Below, piece by piece: positions 1-10,058 of a stretch of DNA of 55,156 nucleotides (within the stretch, counting starts at the first letter, position 1; each line of letters opens with the position of its first letter). The position numbers and the translations under genes were made by a program. This stretch comes from Coriobacteriia bacterium. GTDB taxonomy: Bacteria > Actinomycetota > Coriobacteriia > Anaerosomatales > Anaerosomataceae. The notes under the pieces are model-generated. The model ran no database searches. It had not been told where the DNA came from and saw only the letters and a list, made by a program, of their open reading frames with translations. Where the stretch lies: assembly GCA_016938395.1 (NCBI GenBank), contig JAFGUS010000101.1, positions 1 to 55,156 of the forward strand, in the 5' to 3' direction.

Positions 1-1
1 C

Positions 2-1378
2 GTGCTCGGCGGCGGTCCTGGCGGCTTCGGCGCGGCTTTCGAGGCTGCCCGGCTTGGTGCCGAGGCCACACTCGTCGAGCGTGCGCGCCTCGGCGGCACG
101 TGCCTTAATTGGGGGTGCATCCCCACCAAGACGATCCTGCGCTCGGCGCGTATCGTCGCCGATACCCGTGAGGCGGCGACCTACGGCCTCAACTCCGCGG
201 TCGCGTCGGTTGATATCGATGCGCTCAGGCAGCGCAAAGAGGGGGTCGTCGACGAGCTCGTCGGCCAGGTCGAGTCGAGCGCGAAGAGGCTGAAGGTGCG
301 CGTGGTAGAGGGCGACGGCCGGCTGAGCGGCCCGCGGAGCGTCGAGGCCACGCTGGCCGACGGTTCGCGCGAGACGATCGAGGCCGATGCGGTGATCCTT
401 GCGACGGGCTCCGACGTGTTCCGTCTTCCCTCGATCGATCACGAGCTCGAGGGTGTGTGGACGAGCGACGATGCGGTCACGCTCCCTGAGATCCCGAAGA
501 ACATCGTCATCATCGGTGGAGGCGTGATCGGACTGGAGTTCGCGTGCGCGTACGCAGCCTTCGGCAGCGTGGTCAATGTCGTGGAGCTCATGGAGCAGGT
601 GCTTCCCGGCAACGACAAGCGCGTGGTGAAGCAGACGCAGGCCGCCCTCGAGGAGATGGGCGTGGTCTTCCATCTCGGCGATGCCGTCGAAGTGGTGGAG
701 CGGGTCGACGGGCGGATGCGGTCCACGCTCAGAAGCGGCGCCGTGCTCGAGAGCGACATCGTCATGAGCGCGGTCGGTCGCGTGCCCAACTCGGCAGGCT
801 TCGGCTTCGAGGAGGCCGGCGTCGAGTTCGATCGACGTGCGGTGAAAGTGGATGCGCACCTCCGCACCTCAGTGCCAGGCGTGTATGCGGTGGGTGACCT
901 CATCGGCGGGATGATGCTCGCGCATGTGGCCGAGGAGGAGGGTGTCGTCGCTGCGCGGAACGCGGTGGCCGAACTCTCCGGCGCGGGGACGCATATGGAG
1001 AGCGTGCGCTACGACTGCATACCCGCCTGCGTCTACACGTTCCCCGAGGTCGCGGTCGTGGGCAGCGCTCGCGACGCGGCCAAGGAGCGCGGGCTCGACG
1101 TGACGCAGTCCGTGGCCAAGTTCGCCGCCAACGGAAAAGCGCTCGGCGAGGGGGAGAGCGACGGATTCGTGCAGCTCGTGGCCGAGAAGGGCTCCGGGCG
1201 GATCATCGGCTGCCAGATCGTCGGACCACACGCGGTGGAGACGATCCACGAGGTGGCGCTCGCGATGCGTCACGATCTCACGGTACGGCAGCTTGCCGAG
1301 ACCGTGCACGCGCACCCCACCGTCTCCGAGGTCATCCGCATGGCGTGCGCGGACGCCGCAGCCAAGTGCGGTTGCTAG
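2..1378 (+). CDS. lpd: Dihydrolipoyl dehydrogenase (E3), 5' end cut off by window edge
   Basis: FAD/NAD-dependent oxidoreductase that reoxidises the lipoyl arm of 2-oxoacid dehydrogenases or of glycine cleavage H protein. The frame opens inside the FAD-binding GGGPGG motif, so only a short N-terminal strand is missing. The redox disulphide motif GTCLNWGCIPTK (Cys34/Cys39 of the visible part), a second Rossmann motif (IIGGGVIGLEFA), the FAD-contacting AVGD segment and the C-terminal HAHPTVSE active-site His-Glu pair are all present, so the enzyme looks functional. The 458 visible codons fit the usual ~460-470 residues. lipA follows with only one base between, so the two are probably one lipoate operon; partner E2 or GcvH genes would lie upstream, outside the window. 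Confidence 0.95.
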   Translation: MLGGGPGGFGAAFEAARLGAEATLVERARLGGTCLNWGCIPTKTILRSARIVADTREAATYGLNSAVASVDIDALRQRKEGVVDELVGQVESSAKRLKVRVVEGDGRLSGPRSVEATLADGSRETIEADAVILATGSDVFRLPSIDHELEGVWTSDDAVTLPEIPKNIVIIGGGVIGLEFACAYAAFGSVVNVVELMEQVLPGNDKRVVKQTQAALEEMGVVFHLGDAVEVVERVDGRMRSTLRSGAVLESDIVMSAVGRVPNSAGFGFEEAGVEFDRRAVKVDAHLRTSVPGVYAVGDLIGGMMLAHVAEEEGVVAARNAVAELSGAGTHMESVRYDCIPACVYTFPEVAVVGSARDAAKERGLDVTQSVAKFAANGKALGEGESDGFVQLVAEKGSGRIIGCQIVGPHAVETIHEVALAMRHDLTVRQLAETVHAHPTVSEVIRMACADAAAKCGC

Positions 1379-1379
1379 C

Positions 1380-2249
1380 GTGGCTTACGAGCATGGAGTG
1401 GGGGCACGGCGGCTGCCTGAATGGCTCCGGCGCCCGATCGCGCACGGCGGTGAGTACGCGGCAGTGGAGGGGCTGCTCGACGAGTTGCACCTTTCCACCG
1501 TCTGTCGTGAGGCCAAGTGCCCTAACCGCGGTGAGTGCTACGCCAGCGGCACTGCCACGTTCCTGATCGCGGGCGACGTCTGCACGCGCGGATGCCGGTT
1601 CTGCGCGGTCGAGTCGCGCCACCCCGCACCACTCGACCCCGATGAGCCCGCACGCGTGGCCGAGGCGATCGCGCGGATGGGCCTGCGGCACGCGGTCATC
1701 ACCATGGTGACGCGCGACGATCTCGCAGATGGGGCCGCAGGGCACGTGGCTGCGACCATCGTCGCGGTTCGGGACCGCACGCCGGAGGTCGCGATCGAGG
1801 TCCTGGTGAGTGATCTCCGCGGGCAGCCGGAGGCCATCGACACCGTGGTGGATGCGCTCCCTGACGTCTTCAATCACAACGTCGAGACCGTACCCAGGCT
1901 CTACGAGACGGTGCGGCCCGGCGCTGACTACCGCCGGAGCCTCGGCGTACTGGCGCGCGTCAAAGGGCGCGTGCCGCAGATACCAGTGAAGTCGGGCCTG
2001 ATGCTTGGACTCGGTGAGACACACGACGAGGTCGTAGCCGTGATGCGCGATCTTCGCGAGGCGGGTTGCGAACTGCTGACCCTCGGACAGTATCTGCGTC
2101 CGAGCGCGGCGCACCTGCCGGTCGCCGAGTTCGTCGAACCGTCGGAGTTCGCCGAGCTCGCGCGGGTCGGACGTCGACTCGGATTCTCAGGTGTGGCGAG
2201 CGCACCGCTCGTACGTTCGAGCTATCACGCGGCCGAACTACTGGGCTAG
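1380..2249 (+). CDS. lipA: Lipoyl synthase (radical SAM)
   Basis: Inserts two sulphurs into protein-bound octanoyl groups to make lipoyl cofactor. Both iron-sulphur sites are visible: the auxiliary cluster cysteines C42, C47, C53 (CREAKCPNRGEC) and the radical-SAM CxxxCxxC at C68, C72, C75 (CTRGCRFC). The C-terminal RSSYHA supplies the conserved RSSY serine ligand of the auxiliary cluster. I chose the GTG at 1380, one base after the lpd stop, because it gives a normal 289-residue protein; an in-frame GTG further upstream would lie inside lpd. Coupling to lpd suggests a shared role in lipoylation. The stop codon lies within a hairpin shared with the convergent cyclase gene. Confidence 0.94.
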   Translation: MAYEHGVGARRLPEWLRRPIAHGGEYAAVEGLLDELHLSTVCREAKCPNRGECYASGTATFLIAGDVCTRGCRFCAVESRHPAPLDPDEPARVAEAIARMGLRHAVITMVTRDDLADGAAGHVAATIVAVRDRTPEVAIEVLVSDLRGQPEAIDTVVDALPDVFNHNVETVPRLYETVRPGADYRRSLGVLARVKGRVPQIPVKSGLMLGLGETHDEVVAVMRDLREAGCELLTLGQYLRPSAAHLPVAEFVEPSEFAELARVGRRLGFSGVASAPLVRSSYHAAELLG

Positions 2250-2266
2250 GGCCGTCCGGCCCCTAG
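2246..2266. terminator. Bidirectional hairpin between convergent lipA and diguanylate cyclase
   Basis: CTAGGGCC (2246-2253) pairs with GGCCCCTAG (2258-2266) around a 4-base loop, with one extra base. The stem contains the lipA stop codon and the stop codon of the opposite-strand cyclase. There is no clear U-tract, so its role as a terminator is inferred from position and stability. Confidence 0.5.
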
Positions 2267-3306
2267 ACCTTCTCGAAAAGGATGCACGCGCCAGAGCGGT
2301 CGCGACCGGCCTGCTTGGCGCCGTAGAGCGACTGGTCGGCCGCTGCGAGCAGGCCCTCTACGCTGCGCGGCTCCGAACCTGCGACGTCGTGGCTCACGAC
2401 GACACCGATGCTCACGGTGAATCGCAGGGTGTCACCGTTGGGGGCGGTGACCGATATCGAACGCACCGAGTCGAGGAGCCGCGTGGAGAGCTCCGTGCAG
2501 TCGGTCTCCGCCGTCTCGGGGGCGATGACCGCGAACTCGTCTCCGCCGTACCGCACGACGAGGTCCGAGCCGCGCACGCCCGCGCGCAGCGCGGCTGCGA
2601 CCGCCTGGAGCGCCGCGTCGCCCATGGCGTGGCCGTACTGGTCGTTCACGTGTTTGAAGTGATCGATGTCGACCAGCAGCACCGCGAGCGGGTGCCCGTA
2701 CCGAGCGGACCACGCGGTCCACTGCGGGAGATGTGTGTACAGCGCACGACGGTTGTACACGCCGGTCAAGGGGTCATGCGTCGCGTAGGCTGCCAGGCGC
2801 ATCGTGTCGCTCCAGGAGCGCGTGAGGCTCGCCGCGAGAAGCGCCGCGAGTGAGTCGGCGGGGAACCTGCGCGCGATCTCGTTCACCAGCCGCTGCACGT
2901 GCACCTGGTAGACGGCGTGGCGCTTGACCGCCTGCGCCGGCTCGGTCAGTTCGATCAACTCGCCGAATACCGGGTCGATCATGAAGAACTCGACCCGCGC
3001 CGCAAGCGCGAGCGTCTGCTCGACATCGAGCGACCCGAGGGAATCGAGGTCGATCGTCTCGAGCTCCGCGTAGAGATCGTTCAGGCGCTCCGTGAGACCG
3101 GTGGTGTCGTTGACGAGATCGGGCAGAAGCCCGTTCTCCCAGGCCTCCAGCAGGCCCTCCCACCAATCGGTGTGCTGCGCCTCGTCCTCGGCCATTCGGC
3201 CAAAGAACGCGGCGAGTTCGGGCTCTGCGCAGTCGCGTGCGAGTGACTGATAGAGCCGGTCGGCGAAGACGTCCATCTTCACGCAGAGCTCGAGGATCTC
3301 GCGCAT
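2263..3306 (-). CDS. Diguanylate cyclase with N-terminal ferritin-like domain
   Basis: Predicted to make cyclic di-GMP from GTP. The C-terminal half is a complete GGDEF domain: RYGGDEF with GGDEF at about residues 254-258, and an RxxD product-inhibition site (RGSD, 245-248) five residues before it. The first ~165 residues are helical and carry an E-x-x-H motif (AEDEAQH) and a second His/Glu-rich helix (HAVYQVHVQRLVNEI), as in ferritin-like or rubrerythrin-type four-helix bundles; a diiron or haem-free redox sensor is inferred. No membrane segment is seen, so the protein is probably cytoplasmic. I chose ATG at 3306 (347 residues) because GGAGGT lies 5 bases upstream; longer frames would overlap the divergent gene's leader. 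Confidence 0.85.
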   Translation of the reverse strand: MREILELCVKMDVFADRLYQSLARDCAEPELAAFFGRMAEDEAQHTDWWEGLLEAWENGLLPDLVNDTTGLTERLNDLYAELETIDLDSLGSLDVEQTLALAARVEFFMIDPVFGELIELTEPAQAVKRHAVYQVHVQRLVNEIARRFPADSLAALLAASLTRSWSDTMRLAAYATHDPLTGVYNRRALYTHLPQWTAWSARYGHPLAVLLVDIDHFKHVNDQYGHAMGDAALQAVAAALRAGVRGSDLVVRYGGDEFAVIAPETAETDCTELSTRLLDSVRSISVTAPNGDTLRFTVSIGVVVSHDVAGSEPRSVEGLLAAADQSLYGAKQAGRDRSGACILFEKV

Positions 3307-3372
3307 ATGGACCTCCACCAGTCGGATGACTCCCTGATGAGAGTATATCCCCCGGACTGCTACCATGGACCG

Positions 3373-4101
3373 ATGGTGTGGGAGCCCCGAACATACCGGC
3401 ACGTCGTGGACGCCTCCGGCCTGGTGGCGTCAGCCGTCACGCTCGGTGAGACCGATCTGCAGGTGCTCACACGCCGCGATCTCTCGGATGACGCGTTGCG
3501 GACGGTCGAGATCCTGCGATACGACCTCCAGCGATACCTCGCGCTGCATCCGCGTTTCGCCGAGAGCTACGTACCGGTGGCCGTGGAGGCGGATGCGCCC
3601 GAGATGGTTCGAGCCATGGCGACGGCGGCCGAGGCGGCCGGCTGCGGTCCGATGGCTGCTGTCGCAGGGGCGATCGCGGAGCGTGTGGCACGTGCGCTCG
3701 AGCCGTCATCGGCCGAGGTGATTGTCGAGAACGGCGGTGATATCTTCCTGATCGGGCACGCGCCGCGCCGCGTGCTGCTCGTGGCCGGGGACTCTCCGCT
3801 CTCGGGTCGGGTGGTGCTTGCGCTGGACGCCGACGCCTGTCCGGTCGCGGTCTGCACGTCTTCAGGCAAAGTAGGGCATAGTGTCAGCCTCGGCTCCGCG
3901 CACGCGGCTACCGTCATCGCGACTGATGGTGCGCTTGCGGACGCTGTGGCGACCGCGCTCGGCAACCGGGTGCACGGGCAGGATGATCTGGAGAGGGCGC
4001 TCGCGTGGGCATGCGGGGTTCCGGGTATACGGGGTGCCGTGGTGATAGCAGGAGATGCGATCGGCGCGCGTGGAGACGTGCGGTTGGAGCCGGTAGGCTG
4101 A
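3373..4101 (+). CDS. UPF0280 (ApbE-like) family protein
   Basis: Matches the UPF0280 family, related in fold to ApbE FAD:protein FMN transferases; its biochemical function is not established. Visible family features are the N-terminal YR segment, the central VENGGDIF motif that resembles the ApbE nucleotide-binding loop, the CTSSGKVGHSVSLGSA stretch and the ATDGALADAVATALGN region. No signal peptide is present, unlike typical exported ApbE. It is transcribed divergently from the diguanylate cyclase, with only 66 bases between the two starts, so promoters overlap there. ATG 3373 gives 242 residues, the usual size; an upstream in-frame ATG at 3307 would run through that promoter region. Confidence 0.82.
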   Translation: MVWEPRTYRHVVDASGLVASAVTLGETDLQVLTRRDLSDDALRTVEILRYDLQRYLALHPRFAESYVPVAVEADAPEMVRAMATAAEAAGCGPMAAVAGAIAERVARALEPSSAEVIVENGGDIFLIGHAPRRVLLVAGDSPLSGRVVLALDADACPVAVCTSSGKVGHSVSLGSAHAATVIATDGALADAVATALGNRVHGQDDLERALAWACGVPGIRGAVVIAGDAIGARGDVRLEPVG

Positions 4102-4144
4102 TAGGCCACCGGTAGGTGTCACCGGTTCGGAAAGGGGTGTGCGA

Positions 4145-6575
<2,431 letters not shown>

Positions 6576-6594
6576 GCCGGTTCGGGCTCGGGGC

Positions 6595-7668
6595 GTGTCG
6601 GCGGATGGACGTGCGGTGAGGCAGGGACCGCCGCTCTCGCTTGATGCTCGCGCCTGCGATCGCTGCGGGGCATGTCTCGCTGTCTGTCCGCATGATGCGC
6701 TGAAAGTCGGCCGGACGTACCTGAAGGTCGACTGGGCACGCTGCGACGGATGTGGGGCCTGCGCCCGCGTCTGTCCCCGCCGTGCGATCGTCTCGCGGGC
6801 TGCCACATCATCGCTGGGCACGCGCACGCGCACCCAGCCGGTGGCGCGCAAGCGCTCGAGCGGCGTGGCGGTCGTCGGCCCCACGCCTCGCACACGGAGC
6901 GCGGCCGCCAAGGCCGCGAGCATGACGCCGAAGCGCGCGCCCCGTGGTGGTTCGCGGGGAGGGTTCCAGTGGACGCTGCTCGAGGCGGCCGCGATGCTCT
7001 CCGTGACGTTCTCCGTGTTCATGATGAAGGAGGCGATCTCGGTCTCAGAGTGGGTGACTGCGCTCGATGCGCAGGCGCAGCTGCTCGTGCGGGTGCTCGT
7101 GCTGGCGCTCTACTACGCTGCACAGGTGGGCGTCATCGTCTGGCTGGTGCACCGCCGCGGGGGTGACCCCGCGCTGGCGCTCGGCATCCGCCATGAGAGT
7201 CATCCGTGGCAGGAGGTGCTGGGATCCGCAGGGTCCGTGATCGTCGGCCTTGTGGTCACCCGGGCGTTGGCGTCGGTCTATGCCCTCGTCACGCGCGAGA
7301 TGGGCCTGTTGCCCCACTCGGTCACCGATCTGCCATCGGTCTTCGGCGGAGGTGGTGCGGGCTTCATGCTCGCCGTGCTCATGGTGGTGCTCATCGGCCC
7401 GACGGTGGAAGAGCTCGTGTTCAGAGGCGCCCTGCAGGAGGGTCTCGCGGCCCGCTTCGGAGTGTGGCCGGCGATCGTGGTGCAGGCGGCGCTGTTCGCG
7501 GCGTTCCACCGGAGCTGGTGGCTGCTGGTGCCCACCTTCATCCTCGGCGTGGTGCTCGGCTATCTGGCCGAGCGTCGTGACAGCCTCTGGCCGCCGATCG
7601 CACTGCATGCGCTCTACAACGCGATAACCGTGGTCGCGGCGTTCCTGGTCTCAGCACCGTCGGCATGA
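6595..7668 (+). CDS. Fusion of 2x[4Fe-4S] ferredoxin domain to CPBP (CAAX-type) membrane protease
   Basis: One uninterrupted frame joins two unrelated modules. Residues ~20-62 form a bacterial-type ferredoxin with two complete cluster motifs (CDRCGACLAVCP from C21, CDGCGACARVCP from C50). Residues ~65-125 are an Arg/Ala-rich linker. The rest is a polytopic CPBP/Abi protease: E272-E273 in VEELVFRG, H305 in AAFHRSWW and N342 in HALYNAI give all signature motifs. The ferredoxin should face the cytoplasm. The start is uncertain: GTG 6595 and GTG 6616 are in frame and neither has a good ribosome binding site. It begins about 20 bases after ligA. Its substrate is unknown; a redox-gated protease or an electron-carrying membrane protein is inference. 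Confidence 0.8.
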   Translation: MSADGRAVRQGPPLSLDARACDRCGACLAVCPHDALKVGRTYLKVDWARCDGCGACARVCPRRAIVSRAATSSLGTRTRTQPVARKRSSGVAVVGPTPRTRSAAAKAASMTPKRAPRGGSRGGFQWTLLEAAAMLSVTFSVFMMKEAISVSEWVTALDAQAQLLVRVLVLALYYAAQVGVIVWLVHRRGGDPALALGIRHESHPWQEVLGSAGSVIVGLVVTRALASVYALVTREMGLLPHSVTDLPSVFGGGGAGFMLAVLMVVLIGPTVEELVFRGALQEGLAARFGVWPAIVVQAALFAAFHRSWWLLVPTFILGVVLGYLAERRDSLWPPIALHALYNAITVVAAFLVSAPSA

Positions 7669-7804
7669 GTCCGTCATCGGGGGATCGTGGCGAGCGGATC
7701 TGCAGGTGCACGGGGCGATCACTAGTTCTCGCAAAGCGCGGAGTTCGTGTACACTAAACGCGATTCGGTACGGTAAGCGGCGCGACAAGATGGGGGGAGT
7801 CCGA

Positions 7805-8029
7805 GTGTTCGAATGTGAGTGCCTGCCTCGGTGTCCGTTCTTCCACGATCAGATGGCCAACATGCCGTCGACTGCGGAACTGATCAAGAAGAAGTTCTGC
7901 TCCGGGCCGACTGCGGACAACACGCACTGTGCCCGGCATATGGTCTTCGTGCGTTTGGGCAGGGAGGGCGTGCCCTCCGATCTCTACCCGTCCGACGTCG
8001 AACAGGCCCAGTCGATACTGCGCGGCTGA
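7805..8029 (+). CDS. Small cysteine-rich protein, function unknown
   Basis: A 74-residue soluble protein beginning VFECECLPRCPFF, with later FCSGPTADNTHCARHMV. Five cysteines and two histidines suggest a metal or Fe-S site, but I recognise no named family with certainty. Similar small CxxxCPFF...C...CARYMVF proteins occur in anaerobic bacteria. GTG 7805 is preferred because the purine-rich GGGGGGAG (7793-7800) sits just upstream; ATG 7790 would add five residues and start inside that site. A TACACT -10-like element lies at about 7750. The gene stands alone between the fusion gene and gatC. Confidence 0.6.
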   Translation: MFECECLPRCPFFHDQMANMPSTAELIKKKFCSGPTADNTHCARHMVFVRLGREGVPSDLYPSDVEQAQSILRG

Positions 8030-8138
8030 GCGAGCGCTCCCGGCCGGCGAGTATCACGGCGTAGGGTATCCATGACGTTCCTCTCGGGTATGATGGAGCG
8101 CGTCTTATAGCACCATCTCTCCCACGGAGGATCCTCGT

Positions 8139-8441
8139 ATGGCGATCACCGAAGCCGACGTACGCCACGTCGCGATGCTTGCCCGCCTGGCGCTCACCGA
8201 CCAGCAGGTCGGGTCACTCACGGCCGAGCTCGGCTCGCTCCTCGGCCACATCGACGAGCTGCGCAAGCTTGATCTGGACGGAGTCGAGCCCACCGCTCAT
8301 CCGCTCGCGATGACGAACCGCATGCGTGAGGACGTGGTCGTTCACGGTCTCGCGCGTGAAGAAGCGCTCAGGAACGCCCCGGATACCGATGGCGCCGCGT
8401 TCGTGGTTCCGGCAATCACGGGTGGAGGGGATGTTTCATGA
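8139..8441 (+). CDS. gatC: Aspartyl/glutamyl-tRNA amidotransferase subunit C
   Basis: Small subunit that belts GatA to GatB in the GatCAB complex, which converts Glu-tRNAGln or Asp-tRNAAsn to the amidated form. The 100-residue protein opens with ITEADVRHVAMLARLALTD, the typical GatC helix, and has the conserved AHPLAMTNRMREDVV segment. GGAGG lies 9 bases before ATG 8139, and a TATGAT -10-like box sits at 8089-8094. Its stop overlaps the gatA start by 4 bases (ATGA), indicating translational coupling. Confidence 0.94.
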   Translation: MAITEADVRHVAMLARLALTDQQVGSLTAELGSLLGHIDELRKLDLDGVEPTAHPLAMTNRMREDVVVHGLAREEALRNAPDTDGAAFVVPAITGGGDVS

Positions 8442-9922
8442 GCGCGCTCGACCTCTCCTCCCTAAGCGCGCGTCAGGTGCGCGACGGTGTCGCGGCGGGT
8501 GACTTCTCGGCACGTGAGCTGGCGGATGCCTCCTATGCGCGCATACAGGCCCTGGACGCTGACGTGCACGCGTTCCTGCAGCTCACGCCGGCACTCGCAT
8601 ATGAGGCAGCCGACCGCATCGATGCCGCCCGTGTCGCTGGTGAGGAGCTCCCGCCGCTTGCGGGGGTTCCCGCCGGCATCAAGGACAACATGAACCTCAT
8701 CGGCACGCGCACGACCTGTGCGAGCCGCATGCTTGAGAGCTACGAAAGCGTCTACGACTGCACAGCCGTACGCCGACTGCTCGATGCGGGTGCGCTGCCG
8801 ATCGGCAAGCTCAATATGGACGAGTTCGCGTTTGGCTCCTCGACCGAGAACTCGGCGTTCGGCCCCACCCGTAATCCGTGGAGCCTTGATTGCGTCCCTG
8901 GGGGCTCGAGCGGGGGGAGTGCCGCATCGGTCGCCGCCGGAATGGTCAGCATCTCGCTGGGCAGCGATACGGGCGGTTCGATCCGTCAGCCAGCAGCTCT
9001 CACCGGCACCGTCGGACTCAAGCCCACCTACGGGCGGGTGAGCCGGTACGGGGTGGTGGCGTTTGGCTCTTCGCTCGACCAGATCGGCCCCTTCGGCAAG
9101 ACCGTCGATGACGCCGCGCTCGCACTCGAGGCCATCGCCGGCGAGGATCCGTACGATGCAACGTCGGCAGCGGCGACTGTGGAGCCGTATGCGGCGGTAC
9201 TCGACGGTGATGTGCGCGGGCTGCGCGTCGGTCTGGTGACCGACATCCTTGAGGTCGAGGGATGTGCTGCCGAGGTGAGGCAGAGCGTGCTCGACGCGGC
9301 GAAGATGTTCGCCGCACTCGGTGCGGATGTGGCGGAGGTCACGCTGCCGAGTGCCAAGCACGGCCTCGCGGCATACTACGTCATCGGCCCCGCCGAGGCG
9401 TCATCGAATCTCGCACGCTTCGACGGGATCCGTTACGGACACCGTGTCGACGATGCGGCGGACGTGATCGATCTCTATTCACGTTCGCGAACCGAAGGCT
9501 TCGGCCCCGAGACCATCCGCCGCATCATGCTCGGGACGTATGCGCTTTCTGCCGGATACTACGATGCATACTACGGGCAGGCACAGAAGGCCCGGACGCT
9601 CATCATCCAGGACTTCCGCAAGGCGTTCGAGCAGTTCGACGTGCTTCTCACGCCAACGACACCGGAGCCCGCGTTCCGCTTCGGGGAGAAGTCGGACCCG
9701 TATACGATGTACCTGAACGACTTCTATACGATTCCCGTGAACCTTGCCGGCAACTGCGCTATCAGCGTTCCAAGCGGTCTGTGCTCGGAAAGCGGCATGC
9801 CGCTCGGCCTGCAGATCATCGGTGATCACTTCGCCGAGACGACGGTGTTGCGGGCCGCTGTGGCGTACGAGAAGGCACTCGGGTTCGATACCACTCCGCC
9901 GCTCGTCCGGGGGCGCGTGTAA
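8438..9922 (+). CDS. gatA: Aspartyl/glutamyl-tRNA amidotransferase subunit A
   Basis: Amidase that releases ammonia from glutamine for transfer to mischarged tRNA in complex with GatB and GatC. The amidase-signature catalytic triad is intact: K82 in AGIKDNM, cis-Ser S157 in GGSSGGS and nucleophile S181 in GGSIRQPAA. Length of 494 residues is close to the usual 485. ATG 8438 overlaps the gatC stop. Unlike a compact gatCAB operon, gatB does not follow directly: an unrelated propeller/CWB2 surface gene sits between, and gatB has its own promoter-like sequence. Confidence 0.95.
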   Translation: MSALDLSSLSARQVRDGVAAGDFSARELADASYARIQALDADVHAFLQLTPALAYEAADRIDAARVAGEELPPLAGVPAGIKDNMNLIGTRTTCASRMLESYESVYDCTAVRRLLDAGALPIGKLNMDEFAFGSSTENSAFGPTRNPWSLDCVPGGSSGGSAASVAAGMVSISLGSDTGGSIRQPAALTGTVGLKPTYGRVSRYGVVAFGSSLDQIGPFGKTVDDAALALEAIAGEDPYDATSAAATVEPYAAVLDGDVRGLRVGLVTDILEVEGCAAEVRQSVLDAAKMFAALGADVAEVTLPSAKHGLAAYYVIGPAEASSNLARFDGIRYGHRVDDAADVIDLYSRSRTEGFGPETIRRIMLGTYALSAGYYDAYYGQAQKARTLIIQDFRKAFEQFDVLLTPTTPEPAFRFGEKSDPYTMYLNDFYTIPVNLAGNCAISVPSGLCSESGMPLGLQIIGDHFAETTVLRAAVAYEKALGFDTTPPLVRGRV

Positions 9923-10058
9923 CCCGTACGACGGGCTCTGCGGAGGTGTGGTTTGCCGTTCGTCGGCGTGCATGCGTGCGATAGACGCCACGCGGGTAGC
10001 ATCATCCCAGGGGAGTGGAGCGTCCGCGGACGCGGGCGCCTGGGTTTGGGGGTGCGCC

